Positions 42,327-50,734 of a stretch of 64,000 nt of DNA are shown one piece after another (the stretch's first letter is position 1; the number at the start of each line of letters is the position of its first letter). This DNA is from Mesorhizobium ciceri WSM4083. GTDB lineage: Bacteria > Pseudomonadota > Alphaproteobacteria > Rhizobiales > Rhizobiaceae. Under the pieces are notes generated by a model that saw nothing but the letters and a program-made list of their open reading frames with translations, was not told the origin of the DNA and searched no databases. The DNA is taken from contig NZ_JAFG01000007.1 in assembly GCF_000519305.1 (NCBI RefSeq), positions 247,158-311,157 on the forward strand. The letters run 5' to 3'. A program made the position numbers and the translations under genes.

Positions 42327-43937
42327 ATGTCAGGTTTCACGATTTCCAGACGCACGATGCTTGCCGGCTCGGCAATGCTGCTGGCCTCCACCGCCATGCC
42401 GGCACCTAGCTGGGCGCAGACGCCGAAGAAGGGCGGGCGGCTGGTGCTTGCCGCCGATTCCGAACCACGCAACCTCAACCCGGCGATCGTCGCCTCCAAC
42501 GGCGTCTTCTTCATCTCCAGCAAGATCGTCGAAACGCTGGCCGAAGCCTCATTCGACGGCAAGGACGGGCTCGCGCCACGGCTGGCGCTGAGCTGGGAGG
42601 GTGCCGCCGACGGGCTCTCGGTGACGTTCAAACTGCGCGACGGCGTCAAATGGCATGACGGCAAACCGTTCACCTCGGCCGACGTCGCCTTCTCGGCGCT
42701 GCAGATCTGGAAGCCGCTGCAGAATCTCGGCCGCACCGTGTTCAAGGATCTGGCCAGCGTCGACACCCCTGACGATCTCACCGCCGTGTTCAAATTCGCC
42801 AAGCCGACGCCGTTCCAGCTGATCCGCAACGCGCTGCCGGCGCTGAGCAGCGTGGTGCCGAAGCACATCTACGAGGTCGGCAAGATCGAGGACAACCCGG
42901 CCAACAACGCGCCCATCGGCACCGGGCCGTTCAAATTCGGCGAGTACAAGGCCGGCCAATATTACCGGCTGACCAAAAACACCGACTACTGGGGCAAGGA
43001 CGAACCCTATCTCGACGAGATCATCTATCAGGTGCTGCCGGATCGCACGTCCGCGGCGAGCGCGCTGGAGGCTGAAGAGATCCAGCTGGCGGCGTTTTCC
43101 GCCGTGCCGCTGGCCGACCTCGACCGCATCTCGAAAGTGCCGGGCCTGAAGGTGATCTCCAAGGGCTACGAAGGGCTGACCTATCAGCTTGTCGTCGAGA
43201 TCAACCATCGCCGCAAGGAACTGGCCGACGTGAAGGTGCGCCAGGCGATCGCGCATGCCATCGACAAGGATTTCGTCGTCAAGACGGTGTTCCTCGGCTA
43301 TGCCGCCACCGCGACCGGTCCGGTGCCGAAGAACGATCCGCAATTCTACACCGCCGATGTGCCGACCTATGCCTTCGACGTCGCCAAGGCCAACGCGTTG
43401 CTCGACGAAGCCGGCTACAAGAAAGGCCCGGACGGCAAGCGCTTCACGCTGAAACTGCTGCCGGCGCCCTATTTCAACGAGACCAAGCAGTTCGGCGACT
43501 ATCTGCGCCAGGCGCTCGCCGCCATCGGCATCGATGCTCAGCTGGTCAACAACGACTCGGCCGCGCACATCAAGGCGGTCTACACCGACCACGCCTTCGA
43601 CCTCGCGGTCGGCCCGCCGGTGTTCCGCGGCGACCCGGCGATCTCGACCACCATCCTGGTGCAGAGCGGCATTCCGGACGGCGTGCCGTTCTCCAACCAG
43701 GGCGGCTACAAGAACGACGCGCTCGACGCGCTGATCTCCAAGGCATCGGAGACGCTCGACGCATCAGCCCGCACCGACCTCTACAAGGAGTTCCAGAAGG
43801 AGGTGGCCACCGACCTGCCGCTGATCAACGTCGCCGAATGGAGTTTTATCAGCGTCGCCCGCGACACGGTCGGCAACATCGCCAACAACCCGCGCTGGGC
43901 GGTGTCGAACTGGGCGGACACGTATTTGGAATCGTGA
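42327..43937 (+). CDS. ABC transporter substrate-binding protein, family 5 (peptide/opine type)
   Basis: 536 aa. The twin-arginine-like start ISRRTMLAGSAMLLAST with cleavage near SWAQ suggests Tat or Sec export. The mature part is DppA/OppA-like: LNPAIVASNGVFFISSKIVETLAEASFDGK, GVKWHDGKPFTSADVAFS, NAPIGTGPFKFGEYK, LVVEINHRRKELADVKVRQAIAHAIDKD. ATG 42327 is preceded by GAGGACGGAG. First of a five-gene importer region; ligands of the family include peptides, opines and nickel complexes. Confidence 0.9.
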   Translation: MSGFTISRRTMLAGSAMLLASTAMPAPSWAQTPKKGGRLVLAADSEPRNLNPAIVASNGVFFISSKIVETLAEASFDGKDGLAPRLALSWEGAADGLSVTFKLRDGVKWHDGKPFTSADVAFSALQIWKPLQNLGRTVFKDLASVDTPDDLTAVFKFAKPTPFQLIRNALPALSSVVPKHIYEVGKIEDNPANNAPIGTGPFKFGEYKAGQYYRLTKNTDYWGKDEPYLDEIIYQVLPDRTSAASALEAEEIQLAAFSAVPLADLDRISKVPGLKVISKGYEGLTYQLVVEINHRRKELADVKVRQAIAHAIDKDFVVKTVFLGYAATATGPVPKNDPQFYTADVPTYAFDVAKANALLDEAGYKKGPDGKRFTLKLLPAPYFNETKQFGDYLRQALAAIGIDAQLVNNDSAAHIKAVYTDHAFDLAVGPPVFRGDPAISTTILVQSGIPDGVPFSNQGGYKNDALDALISKASETLDASARTDLYKEFQKEVATDLPLINVAEWSFISVARDTVGNIANNPRWAVSNWADTYLES

Positions 43938-43992
43938 CAGAATTGCGCGGATGAAAATTTGCGAAATCAGCGTAGGCGTTGAGCCCTACGAG

Positions 43993-44150
43993 GCCCCCCT
44001 CTGTCCTGCCGGACATCTCCCCCTCAAGGGGGGAGATTGGCTGGCCGCACCGTCGGCTGATTTTCCTGCAGCGTCGAACATTGGCGAAACCATAAATGAC
44101 TTCCGATCTCCCCCCTTGAGGGGGAGATGTCCGGCAGGACAGAGGGGGGC
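43993..44150. repeat. Palindromic repeat element, intergenic copy
   Basis: Arms GCCCCCCTCTGTCCTGCCGG and its complement at the far end, with inner CATCTCCCCCTCAAGGGGGG / CCCCCCTTGAGGGGGAGATG. Including the middle segment it is homologous to the copy inside the ATPase gene at 46251-46407. Lies between the SBP and permease genes. Confidence 0.9.
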
Positions 44151-44204
44151 GCTCAGGCGCGACATCTCTCTTGGGCGACTCAGTGCCAAGCCTCCGACGC
44201 CCCC

Positions 44205-45191
44205 ATGACCCGCGCCCTCACCCTCATCCGCCGTCGCCTCGTCGGCAGCATCTTCGTGCTGCTGATCGTCGTCGTCGGCACCTTCCTGCTGCTCGAAGCT
44301 GCCCCCGGCGATGCGGTCGATGCCTATATCGTCTCGACCGGCGGCGACGCCGGCATGATCGAGCTGTTGCGTCATCGCTGGGGTCTCGACCAGTCGGAGC
44401 TGACGCGGCTCGCCAATTACCTCTGGGTGCTGTTGCATCTCGATCTCGGCCAGTCGGTGACCTTCTCCAGGCCGATCCGCGACGTCATCCTCGAGCGCTT
44501 GCCCAACACGCTGCTGTTGATGGTCAGCGCCACCGCGCTCTCCTTCGGGCTCGGCTCGGCACTCGGAATCTATGCCGGCGCACGGCCGGGCAGTTTCCGC
44601 GACCGCTTCCTGTCGATCGGCTCGCTGGCGCTCTATGCCGTGCCGGGTTTCTGGCTCGGACTGGTGCTGATCGTCGTCTTTGCCGTCGACCTGCGCTGGC
44701 TGCCGATCGGCGGCATCGAAACCCTGGCTTCCGACAAGACCGGCCTTGATCGCGCCGCCGACATCGCCATCCACCTCGTCCTGCCTGTTTCCGCCCTCGG
44801 CTTCATCTATCTGGCGCTCTATCTGCGCATGATGCGCGCCGGCATGGCCGAGGTCTGGCGGCAGGATTTCGTGCTGGCCGCGCGCGCCAAAGGATTGTCA
44901 CGCCGCCGCATCGTGCTCGCCCACGTCGCCCGCAACGCATTGCTGCCGCTGGTCACCATGCTCGGCCTGCAATCGGCGCAGATGCTCGGCGGCAGCGTCG
45001 TCATCGAGAGCGTGTTTTCCGTGCCCGGCCTCGGCCGGCTGGCGCAGGAGGCAGTCGCCTCCCGCGATACGCCGCTTCTGCTCGGCATTATCCTCACCAG
45101 CGCCGTTCTGGTCATCGTCATCAATTTACTCGTCGACATCGCTTACGCCTTCCTCGATCCGCGCGTCGGCGCCGGCGAGGCTGACGCATGA
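44205..45191 (+). CDS. Peptide-type ABC transporter permease (DppB type)
   Basis: 328 aa. TM1 about 11-31, then GDAVDAYIVSTGGD and the DppB-like FGLGSALGIYAG, with the EAA-type coupling loop EVWRQDFVLAARAKGLSRRRIVLAHVARNALLP (about 222-254). ATG 44205 is chosen since the frame upstream is repeat DNA. Overlaps the next permease by 4 nt. Confidence 0.9.
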   Translation: MTRALTLIRRRLVGSIFVLLIVVVGTFLLLEAAPGDAVDAYIVSTGGDAGMIELLRHRWGLDQSELTRLANYLWVLLHLDLGQSVTFSRPIRDVILERLPNTLLLMVSATALSFGLGSALGIYAGARPGSFRDRFLSIGSLALYAVPGFWLGLVLIVVFAVDLRWLPIGGIETLASDKTGLDRAADIAIHLVLPVSALGFIYLALYLRMMRAGMAEVWRQDFVLAARAKGLSRRRIVLAHVARNALLPLVTMLGLQSAQMLGGSVVIESVFSVPGLGRLAQEAVASRDTPLLLGIILTSAVLVIVINLLVDIAYAFLDPRVGAGEADA

Positions 45192-46018
45192 GCCCGCTCC
45201 GCCGCTTTCTACGCACGCCCGAGGCGGTCGCCGGCGCCATCCTCCTGGCGGCGCTGATCGCCATGGCGCTGTCGGCGTCGCTGCTGTTCCCAGGTGACCC
45301 GCAGGCGATTACCGGACCGGCGCTGCTGCCGCCGTTCCAGGACTGGTCGCTGCCGCTCGGCACCGACCGGCTTGGCCGCGACGTGCTGGCCGAGCTCTTT
45401 CATGGCGCCCGCACATCGCTGGCTGTCGGGCTCGCCGCTGCGGCGGCCGCACTTGTCGTCGGCGCCGTGGTCGGCACGCTGGCCGGCTTTGCCGGCGGCC
45501 TCGTCGACGAGGTGCTGATGCGCATCACCGACGCCTTCCAGACCGTGCCGAGCTTCCTGCTGGCACTGGCCTTCGTCAGCGTCGTCGGACCGTCGCTCGG
45601 CGTCGTCGTGATTGCCATCGCGCTCGGCACCTGGACCGGACCTGCTCGGGTCGCCCGCGCGGAAGTCCTCTCCATTCGCGAACGCGATTATGTCGCCGGG
45701 GCCAGGGTCATCGGCATGCACCCGCTGGCAATCGCCTTTCGCGAAGTGCTGCCCAATGCCTTGCCACCGGTGCTGGCGATGTCATCTGTGATCGTCGCCG
45801 CCGCGATCCTCACCGAAGCGGCCTTGTCCTTCCTCGGCTTAGGCGATCCCAACCGGGTGACCTGGGGCGGCATGATCGCCGAAGGCCGAGCCGTGCTGCG
45901 CACCGCACCCTTCCTGTCGATCGTCCCGGGCATAGCGCTGGTGCTGACGGTCCTCGGCGTCTATCTCGCCGGTGAAGGCATCGTCGAGACGACGGCGGTC
46001 AGGAGAGGCCTGTCGTGA
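45188..46018 (+). CDS. Peptide-type ABC transporter permease (DppC type)
   Basis: 276 aa. TM1 about 15-35, conserved PLGTDRLGRDVLAELFHGARTSLAVGL, and coupling loop SIRERDYVAGARVIGMHPLAIAFREVLPNALPP (about 158-190). Pairs with the DppB-type permease; start and stop overlap both neighbours by 4 nt. Confidence 0.9.
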   Translation: MSPLRRFLRTPEAVAGAILLAALIAMALSASLLFPGDPQAITGPALLPPFQDWSLPLGTDRLGRDVLAELFHGARTSLAVGLAAAAAALVVGAVVGTLAGFAGGLVDEVLMRITDAFQTVPSFLLALAFVSVVGPSLGVVVIAIALGTWTGPARVARAEVLSIRERDYVAGARVIGMHPLAIAFREVLPNALPPVLAMSSVIVAAAILTEAALSFLGLGDPNRVTWGGMIAEGRAVLRTAPFLSIVPGIALVLTVLGVYLAGEGIVETTAVRRGLS

Positions 46019-47025
46019 CCGCGCTCGCTTTGATCCGCAACCTGACGGTGACCTACCGCCGCGACGGCAGCGAGGTGGCAGCGCTAAGGAGTGTAAGCCT
46101 CGATATAGAGGCTGGCGAGCGCTTGGCCATCATCGGCGAAAGTGGCTCGGGCAAGAGCACGCTGGCGTTGGCCATTGCCGGGCTGTTGCCGGGCTCCGCC
46201 AAGATTGGTGGTCGCATCGATTGGTTTCTGTCCTCGTTGGGTGCCAAGGCGCCCCCCTCTGTCCTGCCGGACATCTCCCCCTCAAGGGGGGAGATTGGCA
46301 GTTTCGCTGTCGGCTCATCTCCTGCAACGTTGGTGATTGGCGAAGGCGGAAATAAGGGCGCAATCTCCCCCCTTGAGGGGGAGATGTCCGGCAGGACAGA
46401 GGGGGGCCTCATAGAGTGCAGATCGCAAAAATCCGCCTCCAAACAGAGCCACATCCCCCGCCTCGGCCGCGACATCGGCTTCGTCTTCCAGGACCCCTCC
46501 GCCAGCCTCGATCCTGTCATGACCATCGGCAAGCAAATCGCCGAAGTAGCGCGCACGCATCTCGGCCTCACCTGGTCCCAGTCCTACGCCAGGGCCAAAG
46601 GCCTGCTGGAGCGCGTCCGCCTACCGGACCCGGACTCGGCCTTGCGCGCCTTCCCGCACCAACTTTCCGGCGGCCAGAAGCAGCGTGTGGCGATCGCCGC
46701 AGCCATTGCGGCCGGTCCGAAATTGCTAATCGCCGACGAAGCGACCAGCGCGCTCGATACCATCGTGCAGGCCGAGATCGTCGCCTTGATCCGACGCCTG
46801 GTGACCGAGGACGGCATGACGCTGCTGTTCATCAGCCATGACATCGCGCTGGCGGCCGAGCTTGCCGAGCGCATCGCCGTTTTCCGTCATGGCCAACTGG
46901 TCGAGCTTGGCATGACGGCGCAGATTGTCGGCGCCCCGGCCCAGCCCTATACGCGCGCATTGCTCGACGCCCATATCGGTCTCGACACCAGGCCGCTGCT
47001 GAACCGAGCAAGGCTCCGCGCATGA
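46015..47025 (+). CDS. Peptide-type ABC transporter ATPase (DppD type) with an in-frame palindromic-repeat insertion
   Basis: 336 aa. Walker A GESGSGKST (about 42-50), Q-loop GFVFQDPSASLDPVMT (about 160-175), signature LSGGQKQRVAIAAAI, Walker B LLIADEATSALD, His in FISHDIALAAEL. Between Walker A and the Q-loop, residues about 80-131 (PPSVLPDISPSRGEIG to EGEMSGRTEGG) are encoded by the repeat at 46251-46407. The reading frame stays open and all ATPase motifs remain, so the gene is probably functional with a surface loop. Overlaps both neighbours by 4 nt. Confidence 0.88.
   Translation: MTALALIRNLTVTYRRDGSEVAALRSVSLDIEAGERLAIIGESGSGKSTLALAIAGLLPGSAKIGGRIDWFLSSLGAKAPPSVLPDISPSRGEIGSFAVGSSPATLVIGEGGNKGAISPLEGEMSGRTEGGLIECRSQKSASKQSHIPRLGRDIGFVFQDPSASLDPVMTIGKQIAEVARTHLGLTWSQSYARAKGLLERVRLPDPDSALRAFPHQLSGGQKQRVAIAAAIAAGPKLLIADEATSALDTIVQAEIVALIRRLVTEDGMTLLFISHDIALAAELAERIAVFRHGQLVELGMTAQIVGAPAQPYTRALLDAHIGLDTRPLLNRARLRA
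46251..46407. repeat. Palindromic repeat element inserted within an ABC ATPase gene
   Basis: 157-bp element with the same arms (GCCCCCCTCTGTCCTGCCGG and complement) and a homologous middle (CTGTCGGCT, TCCTGCAACGTTGG, ATTGGCGAA) as the intergenic copy at 43993-44150. It lies fully inside the open reading frame and does not interrupt it. Confidence 0.92.
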
Positions 47026-47798
47026 CCCTGCTGGCGGTGTCCAACCTGACCAAGCGCTACCGTCGCGGCAACAAGACCATCGCTGCCGTCGACGATGTCT
47101 CCTTTCACATCGACCCCGGCGAAACGCTGGCGTTGGCCGGACCTTCCGGCAGCGGCAAGTCGACGATCGCGCGGCTGGCGCTGCGATTGATCGAGCCGGA
47201 CGACGGACGCATCGACTTCGAGGGCGGTGATTTCCTGGCCTTGAGCGGCGCCGCGTTACGAGCACGCCGCGCACGCCTGCAGATGGTGTTCCAGGACCCA
47301 TTGGCCGCCTTCAACCCTCGCGCCACGGTGGCGCGCGTGCTCGACGACCCCTTGCGCATCCATGGCATCGCCTCCCGCGGCGAGCGCCCGCGCCGCATCG
47401 CCGCCTTGCTGGAGCGGGTTGGGCTGACGGCAGACCTCGCTCCACGCGCCATTCATGAAATCTCCGGCGGCCAGCGGCAGCGCGTCGCCATTGCCCGCGC
47501 CATTGCCACGAAGCCGTCGCTGATCGTGCTCGACGAGGCGGTGTCGGCGCTCGACGTCTCCGTGCGCGGGGAGATCCTCGAGCTTTTGCTCGACCTGCAA
47601 CGCCAGGAAAAGATCGCCTATCTCTTCATTTCACACGATCTCGGCGTCATCAGGTCGGTCGCCCACCGCGTCATCCTTCTCGATGCCGGCCGGATTGCCG
47701 AAAACGGGGACGCCCGAACCGTCATCGACGCACCGCAATCGGCCATTGGCAAGGCGCTGGTGGCGGCAGCACCGAGATTGAACCGGACCGGACCATGA
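47022..47798 (+). CDS. Peptide-type ABC transporter ATPase (DppF type)
   Basis: 258 aa. Walker A GPSGSGKST (about 40-48), Q-loop MVFQDPLAAFNPRATV, signature ISGGQRQRVAIARAI, Walker B LIVLDEAVSALDVSV, His in FISHDLGVIRSV. Partner of the DppD-type ATPase carrying the repeat insertion; this copy has the normal family length, an internal control for the insertion. Confidence 0.9.
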   Translation: MTLLAVSNLTKRYRRGNKTIAAVDDVSFHIDPGETLALAGPSGSGKSTIARLALRLIEPDDGRIDFEGGDFLALSGAALRARRARLQMVFQDPLAAFNPRATVARVLDDPLRIHGIASRGERPRRIAALLERVGLTADLAPRAIHEISGGQRQRVAIARAIATKPSLIVLDEAVSALDVSVRGEILELLLDLQRQEKIAYLFISHDLGVIRSVAHRVILLDAGRIAENGDARTVIDAPQSAIGKALVAAAPRLNRTGP

Positions 47799-47839
47799 TC
47801 CCGAAAAGTGGGATCCGGTTTTCGGACAAGATCATGGTC
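47791..47839. repeat. Short palindromic repeat (GACCATGATC/GATCATGGTC)
   Basis: Perfect 10-bp outer arms (47791-47800 and 47830-47839) around CCGAAAAGTGGGATCCGG and TTTTCGGAC. Same family as 14024-14095. Its left arm overlaps the last codons of the DppF-type gene. Confidence 0.8.
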
Positions 47840-47861
47840 AAACAACAAACCAGGAAACAAC

Positions 47862-48395
47862 ATGACCGACGCCGAAGCCAGAGCCGAAAAACTGTCGCGC
47901 GAACTCGATTCCGCCTTCCGCAACCGCGCCGATCTCTACCGCCTGTTCCTCGACGAGCTGACCGGCGAGCTGGGCGCCGAACAGGCCGAAGCGATCATGA
48001 TCCGCGCCATCGAACAGCGCGGCAAGGAAGTCGCGGCTGCCGCCTTCGCCAGCTTTGGCTCCAATGACGCACGCGCCATCGGCGAAGCCTTCCTCCTCGC
48101 CGTCAGCCCGGATGGCGGCCTGATGTATCCGACCGACGTCGAACGCAGCGATAACCGCATCGCCTTCAAGGTGAAGCGCTGTCCTCTGAAGGACGCCTGG
48201 GTCGAAGCCGGTGTTGGCGACGAAAAACTCGCCACGCTCTGCCGCATTGCCGGCGCCTTCGACCGCGGCCTGTTCGAGGCGACTGGGGTGGGTTTCGACA
48301 ATGTCACCTGGACGCCGGGCCACGGCTCCGGCTGCTGTCATATCGCGCTGACAAACAGAGCCAGCATGGATGAGGGCCGCGCCTCTTCGAACTGA
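47862..48395 (+). CDS. L-2-amino-thiazoline-4-carboxylic acid hydrolase-family protein
   Basis: 177 aa. A helical N-terminal half (RNRADLYRLFLDELTGELGAEQAEAIMIRAI) precedes VKRCPLKDAWVEAGVGDEKLATLCRIAGAFDRGLFEAT, which resembles the ATC-hydrolase family; that family is named for opening the ATC thiazoline ring to a cysteine derivative. Placement after a peptide-type importer suggests the imported compound is its substrate. ATG 47862 is preferred since the frame upstream reads through a repeat. Confidence 0.65.
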   Translation: MTDAEARAEKLSRELDSAFRNRADLYRLFLDELTGELGAEQAEAIMIRAIEQRGKEVAAAAFASFGSNDARAIGEAFLLAVSPDGGLMYPTDVERSDNRIAFKVKRCPLKDAWVEAGVGDEKLATLCRIAGAFDRGLFEATGVGFDNVTWTPGHGSGCCHIALTNRASMDEGRASSN

Positions 48396-48502
48396 CGGGA
48401 ATTAGCGATGCTGTTGGCGGAAGCCGAACAAGGTGACAGCGAGCCCCTTCCTTGTTCTTATCGAGCATCACGAATCGGCGGCCTCATCGAGGAGGGACAA
48501 TA

Positions 48503-49285
48503 GTGCACGTCGTGACATTGTTGAAAGCGAACATGTTCGATGTCGAGATCGACGGCAGGCCCGCTTCGATCGCCGAGGCTTTGCCGGACTGGAACTCGCA
48601 TGACCGTTTCGGCCTGGTGATCGACGACGCGCTTGGCGGCATCGGCGCGACCCATCTGCTGCAGATCGCCATCACCGCGTTCTACGACGTCAAGCCGAGC
48701 CGCCGCAGCGAGCTGACGGTCTATCCGGAAATCTATGCCTTCCATATCGGCAAGGGCTATGGCGCGCACGCGCCCTATGATTTCTGGCCGGCCCGGCGCG
48801 AGGTCATCACCTCGCGCGATCATCGTGAGGTGCTTGACGCCATCAACGATCGTGGCATCACCCGGCTTGCCGTCCCCGATCGCCAGCCGCGAGACGTCGT
48901 GCACCGGCCGAAGGAAGTCGATGCGACGCTCGACCGGATTGTGTCGGCATTCGTCTACAGCCCGTCGGGCCGGGTTTCGGATCCCGACCTCGTCATTTCA
49001 GGCAACGACAAGCGAACCGAATACAACCCCAACAGTGCCTTGCGGCCTCGCTATACCGACAACCGCCCGGCTTCGGTTTCGACGGCGGCCAAGCCGGTCA
49101 AGGAGGTCGATCCGTCCTACCAGGAATGGCTCCGCAAGCGAGAGCACGACCTGACCAGCGAGGAACGTGCCTTTGTCGAACGCCGTCGCGAGGCGTTGAG
49201 GCAGGACGGGCTCGTCACCGAGACCTACCGGCGTGTCGGTGTCCGTGAAGCGCTGATGCGGCTGGCGTCGGCCGGCCTCGATTGA
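48503..49285 (+). CDS. Protein of unknown function
   Basis: 260 aa from GTG 48503, which has GGAGGGA 7 nt upstream and gives the natural MHVVTLLKANMFDVEIDG start; an in-frame ATG-type start at 48452 has no comparable site. N-terminal half is compact (LTVYPEIYAFHIGKGYGAHAPYDFWPARREVI); C-terminal third is highly charged and probably helical (EWLRKREHDLTSEERAFVERRREAL). No signal peptide or TM segment. Family not recognised. Confidence 0.7.
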   Translation: MHVVTLLKANMFDVEIDGRPASIAEALPDWNSHDRFGLVIDDALGGIGATHLLQIAITAFYDVKPSRRSELTVYPEIYAFHIGKGYGAHAPYDFWPARREVITSRDHREVLDAINDRGITRLAVPDRQPRDVVHRPKEVDATLDRIVSAFVYSPSGRVSDPDLVISGNDKRTEYNPNSALRPRYTDNRPASVSTAAKPVKEVDPSYQEWLRKREHDLTSEERAFVERRREALRQDGLVTETYRRVGVREALMRLASAGLD

Positions 49286-49310
49286 GGCTCGGCCGCCACC
49301 ATTCGCCCGC

Positions 49311-49922
49311 TCAATAGCCGACGGTGAAGCGCTGCCTGATGTGGGCCGGCTTCTCGATCTCGTCGACCATGACGATCGCGTAGTCCTCGAAGGAAATGCT
49401 GCTGCCCTTGTCAGAGGCGAGAAGCGTGTCCTTGCCGAGGCGGAATTTGCCGGTGCGCTCGCCAGGCACGAACATGGCGGATGGCGACAGGAACGTCCAA
49501 TCGAGGTCGCTGACCGTCTTCAATCTGTCGAGAAAGTCGGCGCCCTTCTGCGCTTCTGCCTTGTAGATCGCCGGGAAGTCGGGGCTATCGACCAGCCGCT
49601 TGCCCGGTGCGACTTCGAGACTGCCGGCGCCACCGACGACGAGATAGCGCTTCACGCCGGAGGCGCGCACCGCCTCGATCAGCGTATCGGCGTCGCTGTC
49701 CAGGAAATGCACGGAGCTGATCACCGCGTCATGGCCGCGGATCAGGTCCGCGAGACCTTGTCTGTCGGAGACATCGCCCTTCCTGGCCGTCACGCCCGGA
49801 AGCGCGGCGATCTTTTCCGGGTTGCGCGCGATGCCGGTGACGGTGTGGCCGCGATCGGAGAGTTCCTTGAGAAGGCGCGAACCGACGGCGCCCGATGCAC
49901 CAATGAGAGCGACTTTTGCCAT
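49311..49922 (-). CDS. NAD(P)-binding Rossmann protein (NmrA/atypical SDR)
   Basis: 203 aa. Rossmann motif ALIGASGAVGSRLLKEL (about 5-21), then TGIARNPEKIAAL with a basic residue suggesting NADPH, and KRYLVVGGAGSLEVAPGKRLVD. The lack of the canonical YxxxK active site fits the NAD(P)H-binding/NmrA subgroup, often redox sensors or quinone reductases. 41 bp from the DsbA-like gene upstream; both oppose a LysR gene. Confidence 0.85.
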   Translation of the reverse strand: MAKVALIGASGAVGSRLLKELSDRGHTVTGIARNPEKIAALPGVTARKGDVSDRQGLADLIRGHDAVISSVHFLDSDADTLIEAVRASGVKRYLVVGGAGSLEVAPGKRLVDSPDFPAIYKAEAQKGADFLDRLKTVSDLDWTFLSPSAMFVPGERTGKFRLGKDTLLASDKGSSISFEDYAIVMVDEIEKPAHIRQRFTVGY

Positions 49923-49963
49923 GACTGTTTCCTTGTTTCTTGTTGGGGGTCTGGAGGCTGAGA

Positions 49964-50602
49964 TCACGCCGCCGCGATATGGGCGACGAGATTGTCGAAG
50001 CTGCCGAACAGTGCGTTCGAACCGATGAGCCGGGGCGCATCGTTGCGGATGACCGCCAGCGAAGGCACGCCATCGGCATGCAGGCGCTGGAACAGCGCAC
50101 GGCCACGGCCAACCAGATCGCGATGAGCCGTCAGCAATGTTTCAGTCGGCGCCTTGAGCATTTCGGCGGCGTCCGCCATGCCGGCGGCGGCGAGCACCTC
50201 GGCCACACCGCCGATCGTCACGACATCGCGTCCCTCTACATAGCGCGCATGCTGGATCGTCTTCAGCGCCGCAAACCGGCGGCTAGGGTCTTCCAGGCCA
50301 GCGGCACTGATGCCGAGTGTGGCGGCATGTGAGTCGAGCAGGGTGCCACGGACATTGAGGACATTGTGCCGGTAGGCCGGCGTGAAGGATTGCCCGGTCA
50401 GGCGCTCGATGCGCTGGTCGTTCGCCCAGGCGTGCGCCGCAAAACCTTCATCCATAGGACGCGCGCCGGCGCCGGAAAACAGGCCGGTCGGCAGCAGTTC
50501 GACGCGCACGCCGGTGGCCGACAACCGGTCGAGCATCGGGGCGGCGCCATAGCACCAACCGCAGAGCGGATCGAAAAGATAGGTCACTTCTGAATTGCTC
50601 AT
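49964..50602 (-). CDS. DsbA-family thioredoxin-fold protein with CGWC motif
   Basis: 212 aa from ATG 50602 (MSNSEVTYLFDPLCGWCYGAAP). CGWC at about 14-17 is the redox site, followed by a DsbA-type helical insert and cis-Pro in GVPSLAVI (about 176). No signal peptide, so cytoplasmic, like FrnE/HCCA-isomerase-related oxidoreductases. The ATG 12 nt upstream (50614) is nearly as likely. Divergent from LysR. Confidence 0.83.
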   Translation of the reverse strand: MSNSEVTYLFDPLCGWCYGAAPMLDRLSATGVRVELLPTGLFSGAGARPMDEGFAAHAWANDQRIERLTGQSFTPAYRHNVLNVRGTLLDSHAATLGISAAGLEDPSRRFAALKTIQHARYVEGRDVVTIGGVAEVLAAAGMADAAEMLKAPTETLLTAHRDLVGRGRALFQRLHADGVPSLAVIRNDAPRLIGSNALFGSFDNLVAHIAAA

Positions 50603-50693
50603 AGTCGCTGCCATTCCTGTCCGGCTACCGGACTCATCGAGGCCGTCGCTCATATGTGGCAGACGGCGGCCTTGCGATAAATGGCCCCCAATT

Positions 50694-50722
50694 ATACAAA
50701 CTGTCTGATCTGATCATACAAA
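50694..50722. promoter_or_regulatory. Direct repeat in the LysR divergent promoter
   Basis: ATACAAA occurs at 50694 and 50716, 22 bp (two helical turns) apart, with CTGTCTGATCTGATCA between. Just upstream of the LysR TTG start and shared with the divergent DsbA-like gene. Possible LysR binding region. Confidence 0.35.
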
Positions 50723-50734
50723 AGGGCAGCCAGC

